Source: PHAA01 sp022706565 (GTDB taxonomy: Bacteria > Bacillota > Syntrophomonadia > Syntrophomonadales > Syntrophomonadaceae). From it: 64,000 nt of DNA. The notes below the pieces were generated by a model. The model did not search any database and was not told the origin of the DNA. It worked only from the letters and a program-made list of their open reading frames with translations. The position numbers were made by a program, and so were the translations under genes. Of this stretch, positions 7,844 through 17,735 are shown in pieces. The stretch spans positions 248,001 to 312,000 of the forward strand of contig JAXGLD010000004.1 of the NCBI GenBank assembly GCA_040769385.1, written 5' to 3'. The first letter of the stretch is position 1. Each line of letters begins with the position of its first letter.

Positions 7844-9022
7844 TTAAAGGGCCTCGATAATCGTAGCCATAGCCGGCCCGCCACCAGCACACAGGGTGGC
7901 ACAGCCAAATTGCTTCTTGCTCCGCCGCATCTCATGCAATAGAGTGACTATTAACCGGACCCCAGTCATTCCCACCGGATGGCCAAGGCTTACTCCTGAA
8001 CCCAGAACGTTTATCTTGCCCACGTCCACCTTCAACTCACGGTTACAAGCTATTACTTGAGCCGCAAACGCTTCATTCATTTCCCATAGTTCAATATCAT
8101 CCATGCTCATCTTGGCGAAATTCAACACCCGGCGAACCGCCGGCACTACTCCGATTCCCATTATTTTGGGATCGACTGATGCGGAAGCGGTAGCCACTAT
8201 TCGCGCCAGCGGCTTGACGCCTAATTCCTTGGCTTTATCTGCACCCATCAAAATAATGGCTGCACCCCCGTCGTTTATGGCCGAGGCATTGCCGGCGGTT
8301 ATAATACCATCTTTCTTGAAAGCCGGTTTCAGTTTGGCCATGCTTTCCATGTTGGCGTTAGGATTGGGATGCTCATCGGTGTCGAAGACCAGAGTTCCCT
8401 TTTTGGTTTTAATCTCTACCGGAACGATCTCCTCTTTGAATTTGCCTTCGGCAATGGCCTTACAGGCCCGCTGGTTGCTCATGACACCCCATTCATCAGC
8501 CTCCTGGCGGGGAATTTTGTACATTTCCACCAGATTCTCGGCCGTCACCCCGGCATGATAGTTATAAAACGCATCAATAAAGGCGTCATACATCATACTG
8601 TCTTCTACCTGCGTCCCGCCCATCCGGTAACCAAAGCGTGCCTTCAGCAGCAGATGGGGGATGTTGGTCATACTTTCATGTCCTACCGCGGCCCCGACAT
8701 CGATCTTGCCCAACATGATCTCCTGGGTTAATATCTCCGCCCCCCGCATGGCCGAAGCGCATTGCTGGTTTACAGTCACGCAAACGGTTTCCACCGGGCA
8801 GCCGGCGTGAATGCCTACTTGCCGGGCGGGATTCCCTTTACAGCCGGCCTGATAAACATGCCCGGCCGTCACTTCATCGATCACGTTCGGCTGAATGCCT
8901 GCCCTTTCGATGGCTGCCTTTAGAGCGATGGTTCCCAGCTGCACCGCACTGTAATCCTTAAGGCTGCCCATAAAATCTCCGATCGGGGTTCTTGCTCCGC
9001 TAACAATTACAACTTCGCGCAT
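7844..9022 (-). CDS. Acetyl-CoA acetyltransferase (thiolase)
   Basis: A 392-residue type II thiolase, cleaving 3-oxoacyl-CoA with CoA or condensing two acetyl-CoA. The nucleophilic Cys is in VNQQCASAMRG at about residue 88. The other catalytic blocks are NEAFAAQ, GSGVSLGHPVGMTG and CAGGGPAMA near the C-terminus. The start at 9022 is preferred to one six codons earlier because GGTGGAGGAG sits correctly before it. It lies between the second CoA-transferase pair and hbd, completing the last two steps of beta-oxidation. Confidence 0.95.
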   Translation of the reverse strand: MREVVIVSGARTPIGDFMGSLKDYSAVQLGTIALKAAIERAGIQPNVIDEVTAGHVYQAGCKGNPARQVGIHAGCPVETVCVTVNQQCASAMRGAEILTQEIMLGKIDVGAAVGHESMTNIPHLLLKARFGYRMGGTQVEDSMMYDAFIDAFYNYHAGVTAENLVEMYKIPRQEADEWGVMSNQRACKAIAEGKFKEEIVPVEIKTKKGTLVFDTDEHPNPNANMESMAKLKPAFKKDGIITAGNASAINDGGAAIILMGADKAKELGVKPLARIVATASASVDPKIMGIGVVPAVRRVLNFAKMSMDDIELWEMNEAFAAQVIACNRELKVDVGKINVLGSGVSLGHPVGMTGVRLIVTLLHEMRRSKKQFGCATLCAGGGPAMATIIEAL

Positions 9023-9053
9023 TTCTCCTCCACCTTTCATAATCTTGTCGCTA

Positions 9054-9926
9054 TCACATCATGCCCTTGCTCTTCATCAGGTTAAGCATGGGATGATAGC
9101 TGTCTTCGAACATCTTCATAAAGACCTCGAATTCCCCAGTAAGTTTCTGGCGGCCGGTGCCCAGATAAACGGCCAGAGGATCCAGGGTGCGCATAATCAT
9201 AACCTGTTCCTCCGTAGGCAGTTCGGTCTCGGTCAAATCAGGCGATATGGCCAGATCCCACTGTACGCTGGCTTTGAGTTTTTCTAAATCCACCCCCGGA
9301 TGGATCTTCTCCAGATACATTTCCCGGGTTTCGTTGTCAAATCGATAGACTCCCATGGTGGTGACCACAGCCTGGGGGCCTCCCCCAACCAAGCCGGCCT
9401 TTTCCCTGGCACCAGGTCCGGTGAGGTGTCCCGGCGAGGTCAGATAATCAACCTTATTCACAAAATTGCGGCCATCCTGTCGCATCATAATAACCGTGCG
9501 GGAGGCTGATGAAGCTATATCATTGGCACCTCCGCTGCCAGCCAAACGGACTCGGAATTGATAGTTTTCACCGATACCGGTAGAATTGAGATTGCCGAAT
9601 TTGTCTATCTGGGCGCCGCTGATAACGCCTACATCTACCAGTCCGCATTGCTGCGCCCCCATTACTTCCCGCTGACTGCCGGCGAAATATGCACGTTCAT
9701 TGTTGACCGCACAGTTGACGCACATCTGCAGGCGCAGGGGAGCCGGTCCTACCGCTCCGTATTCCACCATCATGTTGAAGTTGGGAGCATGGGTAAATTT
9801 GGCTACCGTGGCCGCCATCAATGGCATGCCCACCCCGATGAACGCCAACTCGCCGTCTCTGATTTCGCGGGCCACTGTAGCCGCCATCAATTCTGGCATG
9901 CTGTAATCCTTGGCATAGTCAGACAT
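9054..9926 (-). CDS. CoA-transferase beta subunit, glutaconate CoA-transferase type (ctfB-like2)
   Basis: A 290-residue member of the class I CoA-transferase beta family (GctB-like). The probable catalytic glutamate is in MMVEYGAVGPAP, equivalent to the E-x-G site that forms the glutamyl-CoA ester. MPLMAATVAKFTHAPN and ADAR-like SAQIDKFGNLNSTGIG are family blocks. The ATG at 9926 lies 5 bases after the stop of the alpha-like gene and follows GAGGTGAT; a GTG at 9935 is the alternative. It should form a heteromer with the upstream subunit. Related proteins such as IpdB act as ring-opening hydrolases, so transferase activity is not certain. Confidence 0.88.
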   Translation of the reverse strand: MSDYAKDYSMPELMAATVAREIRDGELAFIGVGMPLMAATVAKFTHAPNFNMMVEYGAVGPAPLRLQMCVNCAVNNERAYFAGSQREVMGAQQCGLVDVGVISGAQIDKFGNLNSTGIGENYQFRVRLAGSGGANDIASSASRTVIMMRQDGRNFVNKVDYLTSPGHLTGPGAREKAGLVGGGPQAVVTTMGVYRFDNETREMYLEKIHPGVDLEKLKASVQWDLAISPDLTETELPTEEQVMIMRTLDPLAVYLGTGRQKLTGEFEVFMKMFEDSYHPMLNLMKSKGMM

Positions 9927-9931
9927 GCGTA

Positions 9932-10888
9932 TCACCTCACCTCTCCAAATGCTTGGTATTTATGCTCGCTCTGCTGCAACCGGTTCAGCCGGTCGAAGCC
10001 CACCATTTGGCAGTATTCGTGCCAGTCTTTGGTACCATGCACGTACTTATCGGCCCAGGCCTCGTAGCCTTCCTGGGTGGCAAATTGCCGATAGACATCC
10101 AAACCATAGGGCAGATCATGATGGTAATAGTAGGTTGTTTCCCGCCAGTGAGCCCCAAACGGAGCATGCACGACAGCATCCACGTAGTAATATGGAATGG
10201 TAGTGAGGTTGGGCATGCGTCTTATTTCAGCGGTAGTAATGATCTCTTCCACACTGACAATCACATGTTTGGCCGCCCGTGCCAGAGTGTCGGTATTCCC
10301 ATATAGACCTAAACACTGGACATTACCGATTTCGTCTGCCCGGGCGGCATGAATAACCGCAACATCAGGGCGGGAGGCCGGTACCATCGCAACCGGTCGG
10401 CCCGTATAAGGGTCGTCAATCACTTTTATTCTAGGATTGTATTTGATGATGTCCGACCCCAACTGCGATTTGGTACCGATTGAATCCAGGTTCATGGAAG
10501 CTGCCAGCCACCTCATGGCGGCACCGTAGTTGCTGTAATCTTCCACTATCAGGGGGCGGGGGATTCCCTTTTCTACCGCCCGCCGGAAGACTTTGTCTTC
10601 GCCTTCGATGCCTCCCCAGTTGTATCCCATTTCAATCTTCCTTACCAACCCGGAACCGATAAGAACGGAGGACATACCAATCTGACTGGTGATGACCAGA
10701 TCCAGTGTCTTGATCCGATCCCGCTGCCGTACAATCTCCCAGATCAAGTCGGCCGGCGCAGCACTCACGGTCATCCCCAGGTAACAATTCTCATTGATGT
10801 ACTTACTGATGGCTTCTTTGGCTGTCATAATCTTGTAGGTGGGTGGCTTTGATATTCCCTTTTCAATTGGTATTGGCTCGTACCGCAT
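9932..10888 (-). CDS. CoA-transferase alpha subunit, glutaconate CoA-transferase type (ctfA-like3)
   Basis: A 318-residue class I CoA-transferase alpha-like protein. The N-terminal half has TAKEAISKYINENCYLGMTVSAAP in place of the classical GGFxxxGxP, and the C-terminal half has VDAVVHAPFGAHWRE, a motif typical of GctA and IpdA-like proteins. The ATG at 10888 is chosen for AAGGAGAG upstream; the frame is open 30 codons further. It lies 31 bases after ctfB-like1 and almost touches ctfB-like2, so these two are the natural pair. The substrate cannot be read from sequence. Confidence 0.87.
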   Translation of the reverse strand: MRYEPIPIEKGISKPPTYKIMTAKEAISKYINENCYLGMTVSAAPADLIWEIVRQRDRIKTLDLVITSQIGMSSVLIGSGLVRKIEMGYNWGGIEGEDKVFRRAVEKGIPRPLIVEDYSNYGAAMRWLAASMNLDSIGTKSQLGSDIIKYNPRIKVIDDPYTGRPVAMVPASRPDVAVIHAARADEIGNVQCLGLYGNTDTLARAAKHVIVSVEEIITTAEIRRMPNLTTIPYYYVDAVVHAPFGAHWRETTYYYHHDLPYGLDVYRQFATQEGYEAWADKYVHGTKDWHEYCQMVGFDRLNRLQQSEHKYQAFGEVR

Positions 10889-10919
10889 TATAGACCTCTC
10901 CTTCCGATTTCCTCGATGC

Positions 10920-11726
10920 TCAACGCATTTTATAGATGTTGAGAGGGTCAATCTCCTCACGCAGCAATTTGATCTCATCGGTATAAATGGGATCAGCTTC
11001 AGTGGCCCGGGATACGTCGATATCGAAGCCGGTGTTGGCTTTGACGTCTTCCGGTTTTATACCCGGGAAGTATTTATCCAAATACATGATCTTGGTGGTG
11101 TCATCGAATCTGCATATTCCCATCGAGGATATAAAGCTGCTGGGGCCACCCTGCAATCCCAATTCTTCTCTCCTCACCAAGGTGCCTTCGGGCCATTTTT
11201 TGACCATCCAGCCAGGTGTGGTGAGATAATCTACAAAATCGACGATGCGGCGTTTTTGATGTGCCATAAGGATGACAGTGTCCTTGGCAAACACCCCGAT
11301 GTCTACCGCCCCCGCTGTCCCCGCCAGTCTCTTGTAGGGCTTGTTGTAGTCGCCGCCAATAAATGTGGAGTTGACGTTACCGTATTTGTCGATCTGCGCG
11401 CCCCCGATAAATCCGAAATCTATTTCGTTGCGGCTCAGCGGGAACAAACCTTCCGGGTCACCCATCTGCCACGAGGACCCATAGGTCAAACGGCTATCCA
11501 TGATAGATATGGGCAGTTCCTGCGGTCGGGCGTCCGCCTGGCCGGTTTCCACAAAAATAATCATGTTGGGGCTGTAGGTCATCTTGGCTAGCTGGGTAGC
11601 CACCAGGGGCAGCCCGGTTCCAATCAGGCCCTTTTTGCCATCAAAACCAGCCAGGAAGCGAGCCGCGTAGACAACCATGGCTTCTACCGGGGAATATTCG
11701 CCGGGCTTTGCAATCTCTCTGGTCAT
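10920..11726 (-). CDS. CoA-transferase beta subunit, glutaconate CoA-transferase type (ctfB-like1)
   Basis: A 268-residue class I CoA-transferase beta-like protein. The candidate catalytic glutamate is in IFVETGQADARPQ. LIGTGLPLVATQLAKMTYSPN and GGAQIDKYGNVNSTFIG align with ctfB-like2, showing the two are paralogues. Its ATG overlaps the preceding stop codon (TAATG), a sign of translational coupling to ctfA-like2, its likely partner. Confidence 0.88.
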   Translation of the reverse strand: MTREIAKPGEYSPVEAMVVYAARFLAGFDGKKGLIGTGLPLVATQLAKMTYSPNMIIFVETGQADARPQELPISIMDSRLTYGSSWQMGDPEGLFPLSRNEIDFGFIGGAQIDKYGNVNSTFIGGDYNKPYKRLAGTAGAVDIGVFAKDTVILMAHQKRRIVDFVDYLTTPGWMVKKWPEGTLVRREELGLQGGPSSFISSMGICRFDDTTKIMYLDKYFPGIKPEDVKANTGFDIDVSRATEADPIYTDEIKLLREEIDPLNIYKMR

Positions 11727-12691
11727 TATTTAACCCCTCCTTTTTTCCGCGGAACGTAACCATAGGGCGGGACAGCTCTTAATTTCTGCAGGCGGCTGGC
11801 CCCCAGTTTATTGATATAATCATCATGACCGTTCTCATTGAAGATCCACTCTGCCGCCCATTTGTCGAAGCCTTCCTGGGTTGCACAGCTCTTGGCATAT
11901 TCCTGCAGGAAGGGGATATCCATATCGTAGAAGTTGTAGACCTGGCCAGGATGGGCTCCCCACGGCAATTCCACCACCATATCCACTGAGGTGCAGGGGA
12001 TGCAGTTGCGGTTGGGATCCTGCCGGATGTAGGATTCGGGCACCACCTGTTCGGCGGTAACAATGACCTTGCGGGCGGAGAGAGCGGCAAAATGATCGAA
12101 AGTCAAGCTGCCGTCGATCCGGACCGTACCTTCCTCACCCACCATCTGGACATGGCAGATGCAGACATCCAGTTTAATGGCCGGAATCAGCTGTACGGTC
12201 CCCATATCGAAGAAGGGGTCTTCCATTAGCACGTATTTCTTCTTGGGTAATACCTCTGGATTGCGTGCTACTGAGCGAGCACCACTCAGATTGTCATAGG
12301 CTGGGTTCAAGACATCGGTGCCAATGCAGGTCTTGGAGGCGATAAAGGGAACCCCCGCCATTCCTGCCATAACTCCGATCGAATAATCGATATGTCCTAT
12401 ATCATCACAAATTATGGATCCTTCCTCAGCCTTTCTCTTAAAGTTAGGCGATATGCCGAAGGCGCCATTGGACGTATAGGTACCGCGGTAGGCAGCCACG
12501 CAGCCCCCTCCAACCATGATGTCATCGCATAATGAGCAGGTTCCGATCAATACCAGATTCTTTTTCCCCTGGCGGACTACTTCCATAGCCGCCGCCACCG
12601 GGCGCCTATCCTCTACGATGCCGCCCGTAAGGATCACATCGCCATCCTTAATCTCCCCGATGGCTTCTTTCAGACTGACAACTTTACTCAT
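11726..12691 (-). CDS. CoA-transferase alpha subunit, glutaconate CoA-transferase type (ctfA-like2)
   Basis: A 321-residue class I CoA-transferase alpha-like protein. GDVILTGGIVEDRRPVAAAMEVVRQG is the N-terminal glycine-rich block; VDMVVELPWGAHPGQVYNFYDMD is the C-terminal block. It is cysteine-rich around residues 50-66 (GTCSLCDDIMVGGGC). The ATG at 12691 is preferred because AAAGGAGG sits six bases before it; an ATG two codons earlier is too close. The start overlaps the previous gene's end by 8 bases, and the stop overlaps the next start (TAATG). Confidence 0.87.
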   Translation of the reverse strand: MSKVVSLKEAIGEIKDGDVILTGGIVEDRRPVAAAMEVVRQGKKNLVLIGTCSLCDDIMVGGGCVAAYRGTYTSNGAFGISPNFKRKAEEGSIICDDIGHIDYSIGVMAGMAGVPFIASKTCIGTDVLNPAYDNLSGARSVARNPEVLPKKKYVLMEDPFFDMGTVQLIPAIKLDVCICHVQMVGEEGTVRIDGSLTFDHFAALSARKVIVTAEQVVPESYIRQDPNRNCIPCTSVDMVVELPWGAHPGQVYNFYDMDIPFLQEYAKSCATQEGFDKWAAEWIFNENGHDDYINKLGASRLQKLRAVPPYGYVPRKKGGVK

Positions 12692-13718
12692 CTCCATCCT
12701 CCTTTACGATCGTGTATTTTTTCTGATGAGTCGATCGGGGGCGTTGCATTGCCGGGGTTGAACTTCTGAGCTTTTCCAGCCTCAAAGCCCCTATCTTGTC
12801 TAGGTATTGGTCGCGAGAGTCAATATCCCAGACCCACTCCTTGACCCACTTTTGGAAACCCTCTTCGGACCGTGCCAGTGCTTCATAGTTCCTGATAAAG
12901 GAAATATCCGTGTCATAACAACCGGGGACTTGGCTGGGATGCCCACCCCAAGGAACCTCCACCACCATATCCACCGCCGTGCTGGGGATCTGGTTGCGGT
13001 TGGGCTCACGGCGCAAGTATTCCTCGGGTACTATCTGTTCGGTGGTGATAATTACGGTTCGGGCGGCGTGGATAAAATAGTGATCGAAAGCCAGGCTTCC
13101 GCTGATCCGGGCGGTCCCTGCTTCGCCTGCGATGGGGGTATGGATTATGGCTACATCGGCCGGCATGGCCGGCAGCAGTTTGACGAGACCCTGATCGTAG
13201 AAAGGGTCGTCAATAAACTCGTACTTTTTCTTGGGAATCATGCTCTGGTTGCCGGCTTTGGCTCTGAGTACTTCGTTGCGGTTCAACTGGTCATTCAGCA
13301 CGTCGCTGCCAATCGTGGCCCGGGTGGCAACGAAGGGACAGCCGGCCATAGCTGCCATGGCCCCGTATATTATGTCCAAGTGGCCGATCTCATCGGGGAA
13401 AAACTCGCCGGCTTCGGTTTTGCGCAAGGTGGCCGGGGACAAGCCGAAACTGCCCATGCCGGTATAGCACCCCCGCCAGGCTACGGCACATCCCGCCCCG
13501 ACCAGAACGTCCTCGGCCAGGGAACACTGGGCCAGTAATATCAGTCCGCGTTTCTGCTGGCGGACTATCTCGTAGGCGGCAGCCATGGGGCGGCGGGTAT
13601 CGATGAAGGCGCCCAGCATCAGCACATCGCCATCCCGGATCTCACTGATGGCTTCAGCTAGGGATAAAACCTTGCCGCAGCGTAGTTTTCTAGGCCTCTG
13701 GTCAAACAGATCATTCAT
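12684..13718 (-). CDS. CoA-transferase alpha-like subunit without its own beta partner (ctfA-like1)
   Basis: A 344-residue paralogue of ctfA-like2: both share the pattern RRPxAAAxExVRQxKxxLxLxxxCSL, then VGxGC, and VDMVVExPWGxHPxQV. The glycine block reads LMLGAFIDTRRP here. It has a 20-residue basic tail (AMQRPRSTHQKKYTIVK). The operon holds three alpha-like but only two beta-like genes, so this is the unpaired one. It may replace ctfA-like2 in a complex with ctfB-like1, or all three may form one complex. Translationally coupled to ctfA-like2 by an 8-base overlap. Confidence 0.85.
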   Translation of the reverse strand: MNDLFDQRPRKLRCGKVLSLAEAISEIRDGDVLMLGAFIDTRRPMAAAYEIVRQQKRGLILLAQCSLAEDVLVGAGCAVAWRGCYTGMGSFGLSPATLRKTEAGEFFPDEIGHLDIIYGAMAAMAGCPFVATRATIGSDVLNDQLNRNEVLRAKAGNQSMIPKKKYEFIDDPFYDQGLVKLLPAMPADVAIIHTPIAGEAGTARISGSLAFDHYFIHAARTVIITTEQIVPEEYLRREPNRNQIPSTAVDMVVEVPWGGHPSQVPGCYDTDISFIRNYEALARSEEGFQKWVKEWVWDIDSRDQYLDKIGALRLEKLRSSTPAMQRPRSTHQKKYTIVKEDGDE

Positions 13719-13754
13719 AAATTCCGCCGCCTCTCCCTCATTTACTTCCCTTCT

Positions 13755-14897
13755 CTAGGACAGGACGCTCTTGCCGATGATAACCCGCTGGATCTGTGAG
13801 GTCCCCTCAAAGATCTGCAGGATTTTGGCGTCGCGCATCATCTTCTCTACCGGGTAATCGCGGCAGAATCCATACCCGCCCAGGATTTGCACCGCATTGG
13901 TCACCACCCGGTTGGCAGCATCGGCGGCAAAGCACTTACTCATCGCCGACAGGTCAGCGGCCATCAACTTCTCGTCCAGCAGCCAGGCGGCTTTTTGCCA
14001 CAGCAACCGGGACGCCTCGATATCCATAGCCATATCGGCCAGCATGAAGGCGACCGCCTGGTGATTGCCGATGGTCTTACCGAACGCTTTACGTTCTTTG
14101 GCATAATCGCGGGCGTATTCGAACGCAGCCGAGGCCACCCCCGTGGAAGCTGACGCTATAAAGGGACGGGATGAATTGAAAGCCTTCATAGCCAGTTTGA
14201 AGCCATCCCCCTCTTCGCCGATGCGATACTTCTTATGGACCTTGACATTGTCGAAGATTACCTCGGAGGTCTCCGAGCAGCGCATGCCCATCTTGTGCTC
14301 GCTCTTCCCAAAAGACAAACCTTCGGTGCCGGCCTCCACCATGAAGAACGACTGGCTCCGGTTGCCCTTGCTGGTATCGTGGCTGGCCAGAACGGTCAGC
14401 TTGTTGGCGTGTTTGCCGTTGGTGATGAATATCTTGGTGCCGTTGATGATGTAATAATCGCCATCCCGTTTGCAGGTAGTCCTGATTCCGGCTACATCGG
14501 ACCCGGCTCCGGGCTCGGTCACTGCGTAGGCGGCCAGCTTGCCTTCCTCACACAGGTCCGGATACCAATAGTCCCACTGTTCCTCAGTGCCCCCATAGAG
14601 TACGGGCTCCGAGGCCAGCATGTTGGCGAGCGGGGTTATGGCAATACCCAGGCAGCCACGGCATAATTCCTCCACCACCATGCATAGACCAACATTGCCG
14701 AACACCATGCCGTTGTATTTTTCCGGGGCATTCATGCAGTTTAAGCCCAAATCAAACATCTTTTTGACTTCCGGCCAGGGGAACTCCTCTGATTCATCGT
14801 AGGCCGCCCTCACCGGGACAATCTCGTTTTCCACGAACTTCCTGACGGTTCTTTGCAGTGCCAGTTGATCTTCGTTATAAGTAAACCCAAAACCCAT
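13755..14897 (-). CDS. acd: Acyl-CoA dehydrogenase
   Basis: A 380-residue flavoprotein of the acyl-CoA dehydrogenase family, introducing the 2,3-double bond and passing electrons to ETF. AYAVTEPGAGSDVAGIRT is the first family signature (about residues 120-137). RKAFGKTIGNHQAVAFMLADM is part of the FAD/dimer region and QILGGYGFCRDYPVEKMMRDAKILQIFEGTSQIQR holds the second signature with the catalytic Glu in FEGT. The ATG at 14897 follows AAAGGAGCG; a TTG one codon earlier is possible. It is the first gene of the sigma-54 operon. No etfAB is in the window. Confidence 0.95.
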   Translation of the reverse strand: MGFGFTYNEDQLALQRTVRKFVENEIVPVRAAYDESEEFPWPEVKKMFDLGLNCMNAPEKYNGMVFGNVGLCMVVEELCRGCLGIAITPLANMLASEPVLYGGTEEQWDYWYPDLCEEGKLAAYAVTEPGAGSDVAGIRTTCKRDGDYYIINGTKIFITNGKHANKLTVLASHDTSKGNRSQSFFMVEAGTEGLSFGKSEHKMGMRCSETSEVIFDNVKVHKKYRIGEEGDGFKLAMKAFNSSRPFIASASTGVASAAFEYARDYAKERKAFGKTIGNHQAVAFMLADMAMDIEASRLLWQKAAWLLDEKLMAADLSAMSKCFAADAANRVVTNAVQILGGYGFCRDYPVEKMMRDAKILQIFEGTSQIQRVIIGKSVLS

Positions 14898-15009
14898 CAA
14901 TAAACGCTCCTTTCCCCAAAATATGGCTTGGCAGTCGTGTCAGGCACCTCCCACCCCCTTTCATCAAATCAAGTAAGTTATTACCATCTCGTTACGGTTT
15001 CTATATTCC

Positions 15010-15024
15010 GCAACATCTGTGCCA
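15010..15024 (-). promoter_or_regulatory. Sigma-54 promoter of the acyl-CoA dehydrogenase/CoA-transferase operon
   Basis: On the minus strand the sequence reads TGGCACAGATGTTGC: TGGCAC, five bases, TTGC. This matches the sigma-54 -24/-12 consensus at every conserved position. It lies about 113 bases upstream of the acd start and just downstream of a gene for a sigma-54 activator. Confidence 0.88.
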
Positions 15025-15036
15025 GAAAAAGTAAAG

Positions 15037-15068
15037 AGAGGCAAATCCCGAATTGACGGGGCCTCTCA
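15037..15068 (-). terminator. Terminator-like hairpin after the sigma-54 activator gene
   Basis: GAGGC...GCCTC arms enclose CCCG/CGGG. On the minus strand the stem is followed by TCTTTACTTTTTC. It would end transcription of the regulator gene before the operon promoter. Confidence 0.6.
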
Positions 15069-15168
15069 GTAGTACAGCCTGTTTTCGTGTATTTGGTTTT
15101 TGTTTAATCCCCTAAGAAATCATTCCCTCCGCCTGGCTAAGTCGCCATAAATGGGCTTATTGAACGGC

Positions 15169-15183
15169 TGGACAAATTTCCAA
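15169..15183. promoter_or_regulatory. Candidate enhancer (activator-binding) site, copy 1
   Basis: TGGACAAATTTCCAA. It matches 13 of 15 bases with TGGCCGAATTTCCAA at 18728-18742, upstream of the second sigma-54 promoter, and contains TGG-N8-CCA. It lies about 145 bases upstream of the -24 element. The role as a binding site is inference. Confidence 0.45.
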
Positions 15184-15219
15184 CCACCTTTGCCAAAAGT
15201 CCCTGTCCCATCCGCCGGC

Positions 15220-16581
<1,362 letters not shown>

Positions 16582-16774
16582 CGACTAAACTCCCCCTTTA
16601 CACCAGGATTGTCAACCAGCAACGGGAAATCAGTACGTCTACTTCATTATTGATTCCATTCTAACAAATCAAGATGTCCTAAATGACCTATATTTGCATA
16701 CAAACTTTTACATGAAAAGCGGTTAAGTTGCGAAAACCGTCATTGGGAAGGGATGTTACCAAAATCTTAAAAGG

Positions 16775-16802
16775 GGGTGATAGCTGCTGCGAGCTATCAC
16801 CC
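16775..16802 (-). terminator. Terminator of the crotonase-hydrolase unit
   Basis: Perfect 11-base arms GGGTGATAGCT (16775-16785) and AGCTATCACCC (16792-16802), followed on the minus strand by CCTTTTAAGATTTT. It lies 55 bases after the hydrolase stop. Confidence 0.85.
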
Positions 16803-16856
16803 TATAGTTAGGAAGAGAGCAACCAAGAAATGTCACCTTGGAATGACAGCAAGAGC

Positions 16857-17717
16857 TTATCCGACAGTATCGGAACCTATTATTTTGCCCAACCATTGCA
16901 GTACTGCTGCTCCCAGCTCCTTTTCATGGTGAGTATAAAAATGCCTGGCACCGGGTATCTCGACAATCTCGCAGGCGTTGGCCCGGCCTGCGTTATTCTG
17001 CAGTTGGACCAGCAAATCCCGGCTAACCGGTTCGAAATCGGCCGAGCCTCGGACCAGTAATATCGGACAATACACATCCTTAATCAACTCAGCAGTGTCA
17101 GCCGGGGTCTCGGGCCCATAAAAGCTCAGGAAGGCAGACGGTATAAAGATCCAGGGCATGGTACCACGGCCGCGTAATACGATCAATTGTTCATCCATGC
17201 CCATCTCCGCCAGCTCCCTGGCTTTAAAAAGACCGCGTTCATAATAATTGTCGCCAACCAGATACCGCAGCATGGCGGCAAAGGATGGCGGAGGGCTGAT
17301 CAGCACCAGCCCGGATACGGCGGGAAATTGTTTTTGCTGCTGGGCATAGAGTATCTTGGGAATCCCCTGGCTGTGGCCCAGCAGGATCACCCGGGAATGG
17401 CCACGGTCGGCGAGAAAATCTATCCAAGCTTCAATGTCCATCACACAATCGGTAAACCGCTCCCGCATCAACCCCAGAACAGGACTTCTGTTCCCATCCG
17501 GAGCAGTACCGAAATCATGCCCGCGGTTGTTCACGCTCACCACCGGATAGCCCTGGACAGCCAACATCTCCGGCAAAAAACGTCCCACCCCGGTGTAGAA
17601 ATTCATGGCCGCGCCGTGCATGACCAATACTGCTGGCGAGTGGGAGCCGCCCCGGTAATAAGCCCCATGCAGCACTACCTGATCCGCTGTTTGCACCCGA
17701 ACCAACTCAGTATTCAA
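16857..17717 (-). CDS. Alpha/beta-hydrolase
   Basis: A 286-residue alpha/beta-hydrolase-fold protein. VLVMHGAAMNFY is the oxyanion region, LLGHSQGIPKIL holds the nucleophile Ser (GHSQG), GSADFEPV the acid and ARHFYTHH the His. The start is not certain: TTG at 17717 has AAAGGAG six bases upstream, while a TTG two codons earlier is too close. It follows the crotonase gene by 18 bases and so shares its sigma-54 promoter. It could be an acyl-CoA thioesterase or an ester hydrolase of the same pathway; the substrate is unknown. Confidence 0.85.
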   Translation of the reverse strand: MNTELVRVQTADQVVLHGAYYRGGSHSPAVLVMHGAAMNFYTGVGRFLPEMLAVQGYPVVSVNNRGHDFGTAPDGNRSPVLGLMRERFTDCVMDIEAWIDFLADRGHSRVILLGHSQGIPKILYAQQQKQFPAVSGLVLISPPPSFAAMLRYLVGDNYYERGLFKARELAEMGMDEQLIVLRGRGTMPWIFIPSAFLSFYGPETPADTAELIKDVYCPILLVRGSADFEPVSRDLLVQLQNNAGRANACEIVEIPGARHFYTHHEKELGAAVLQWLGKIIGSDTVG

Positions 17718-17735
17718 GGCCAACTCCTTTGATCT

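Larger units (their letters stand above)
14898..15219. other. Regulatory region upstream of the acyl-CoA operon
   Basis: Contains, from the operon outward, an untranslated leader of about 100 bases, a consensus sigma-54 promoter (15010-15024), a terminator-like hairpin for the regulator gene (15037-15068), and a motif shared with the crotonase promoter region (15169-15183). Confidence 0.75.

Noticed and set aside
14928..14945. TGACACGACTGCCAAGC on the minus strand as a sigma-54 promoter near acd
   Set aside because: The essential GG of the -24 element is GA and the spacing to GC is wrong; a perfect match exists at 15010-15024.
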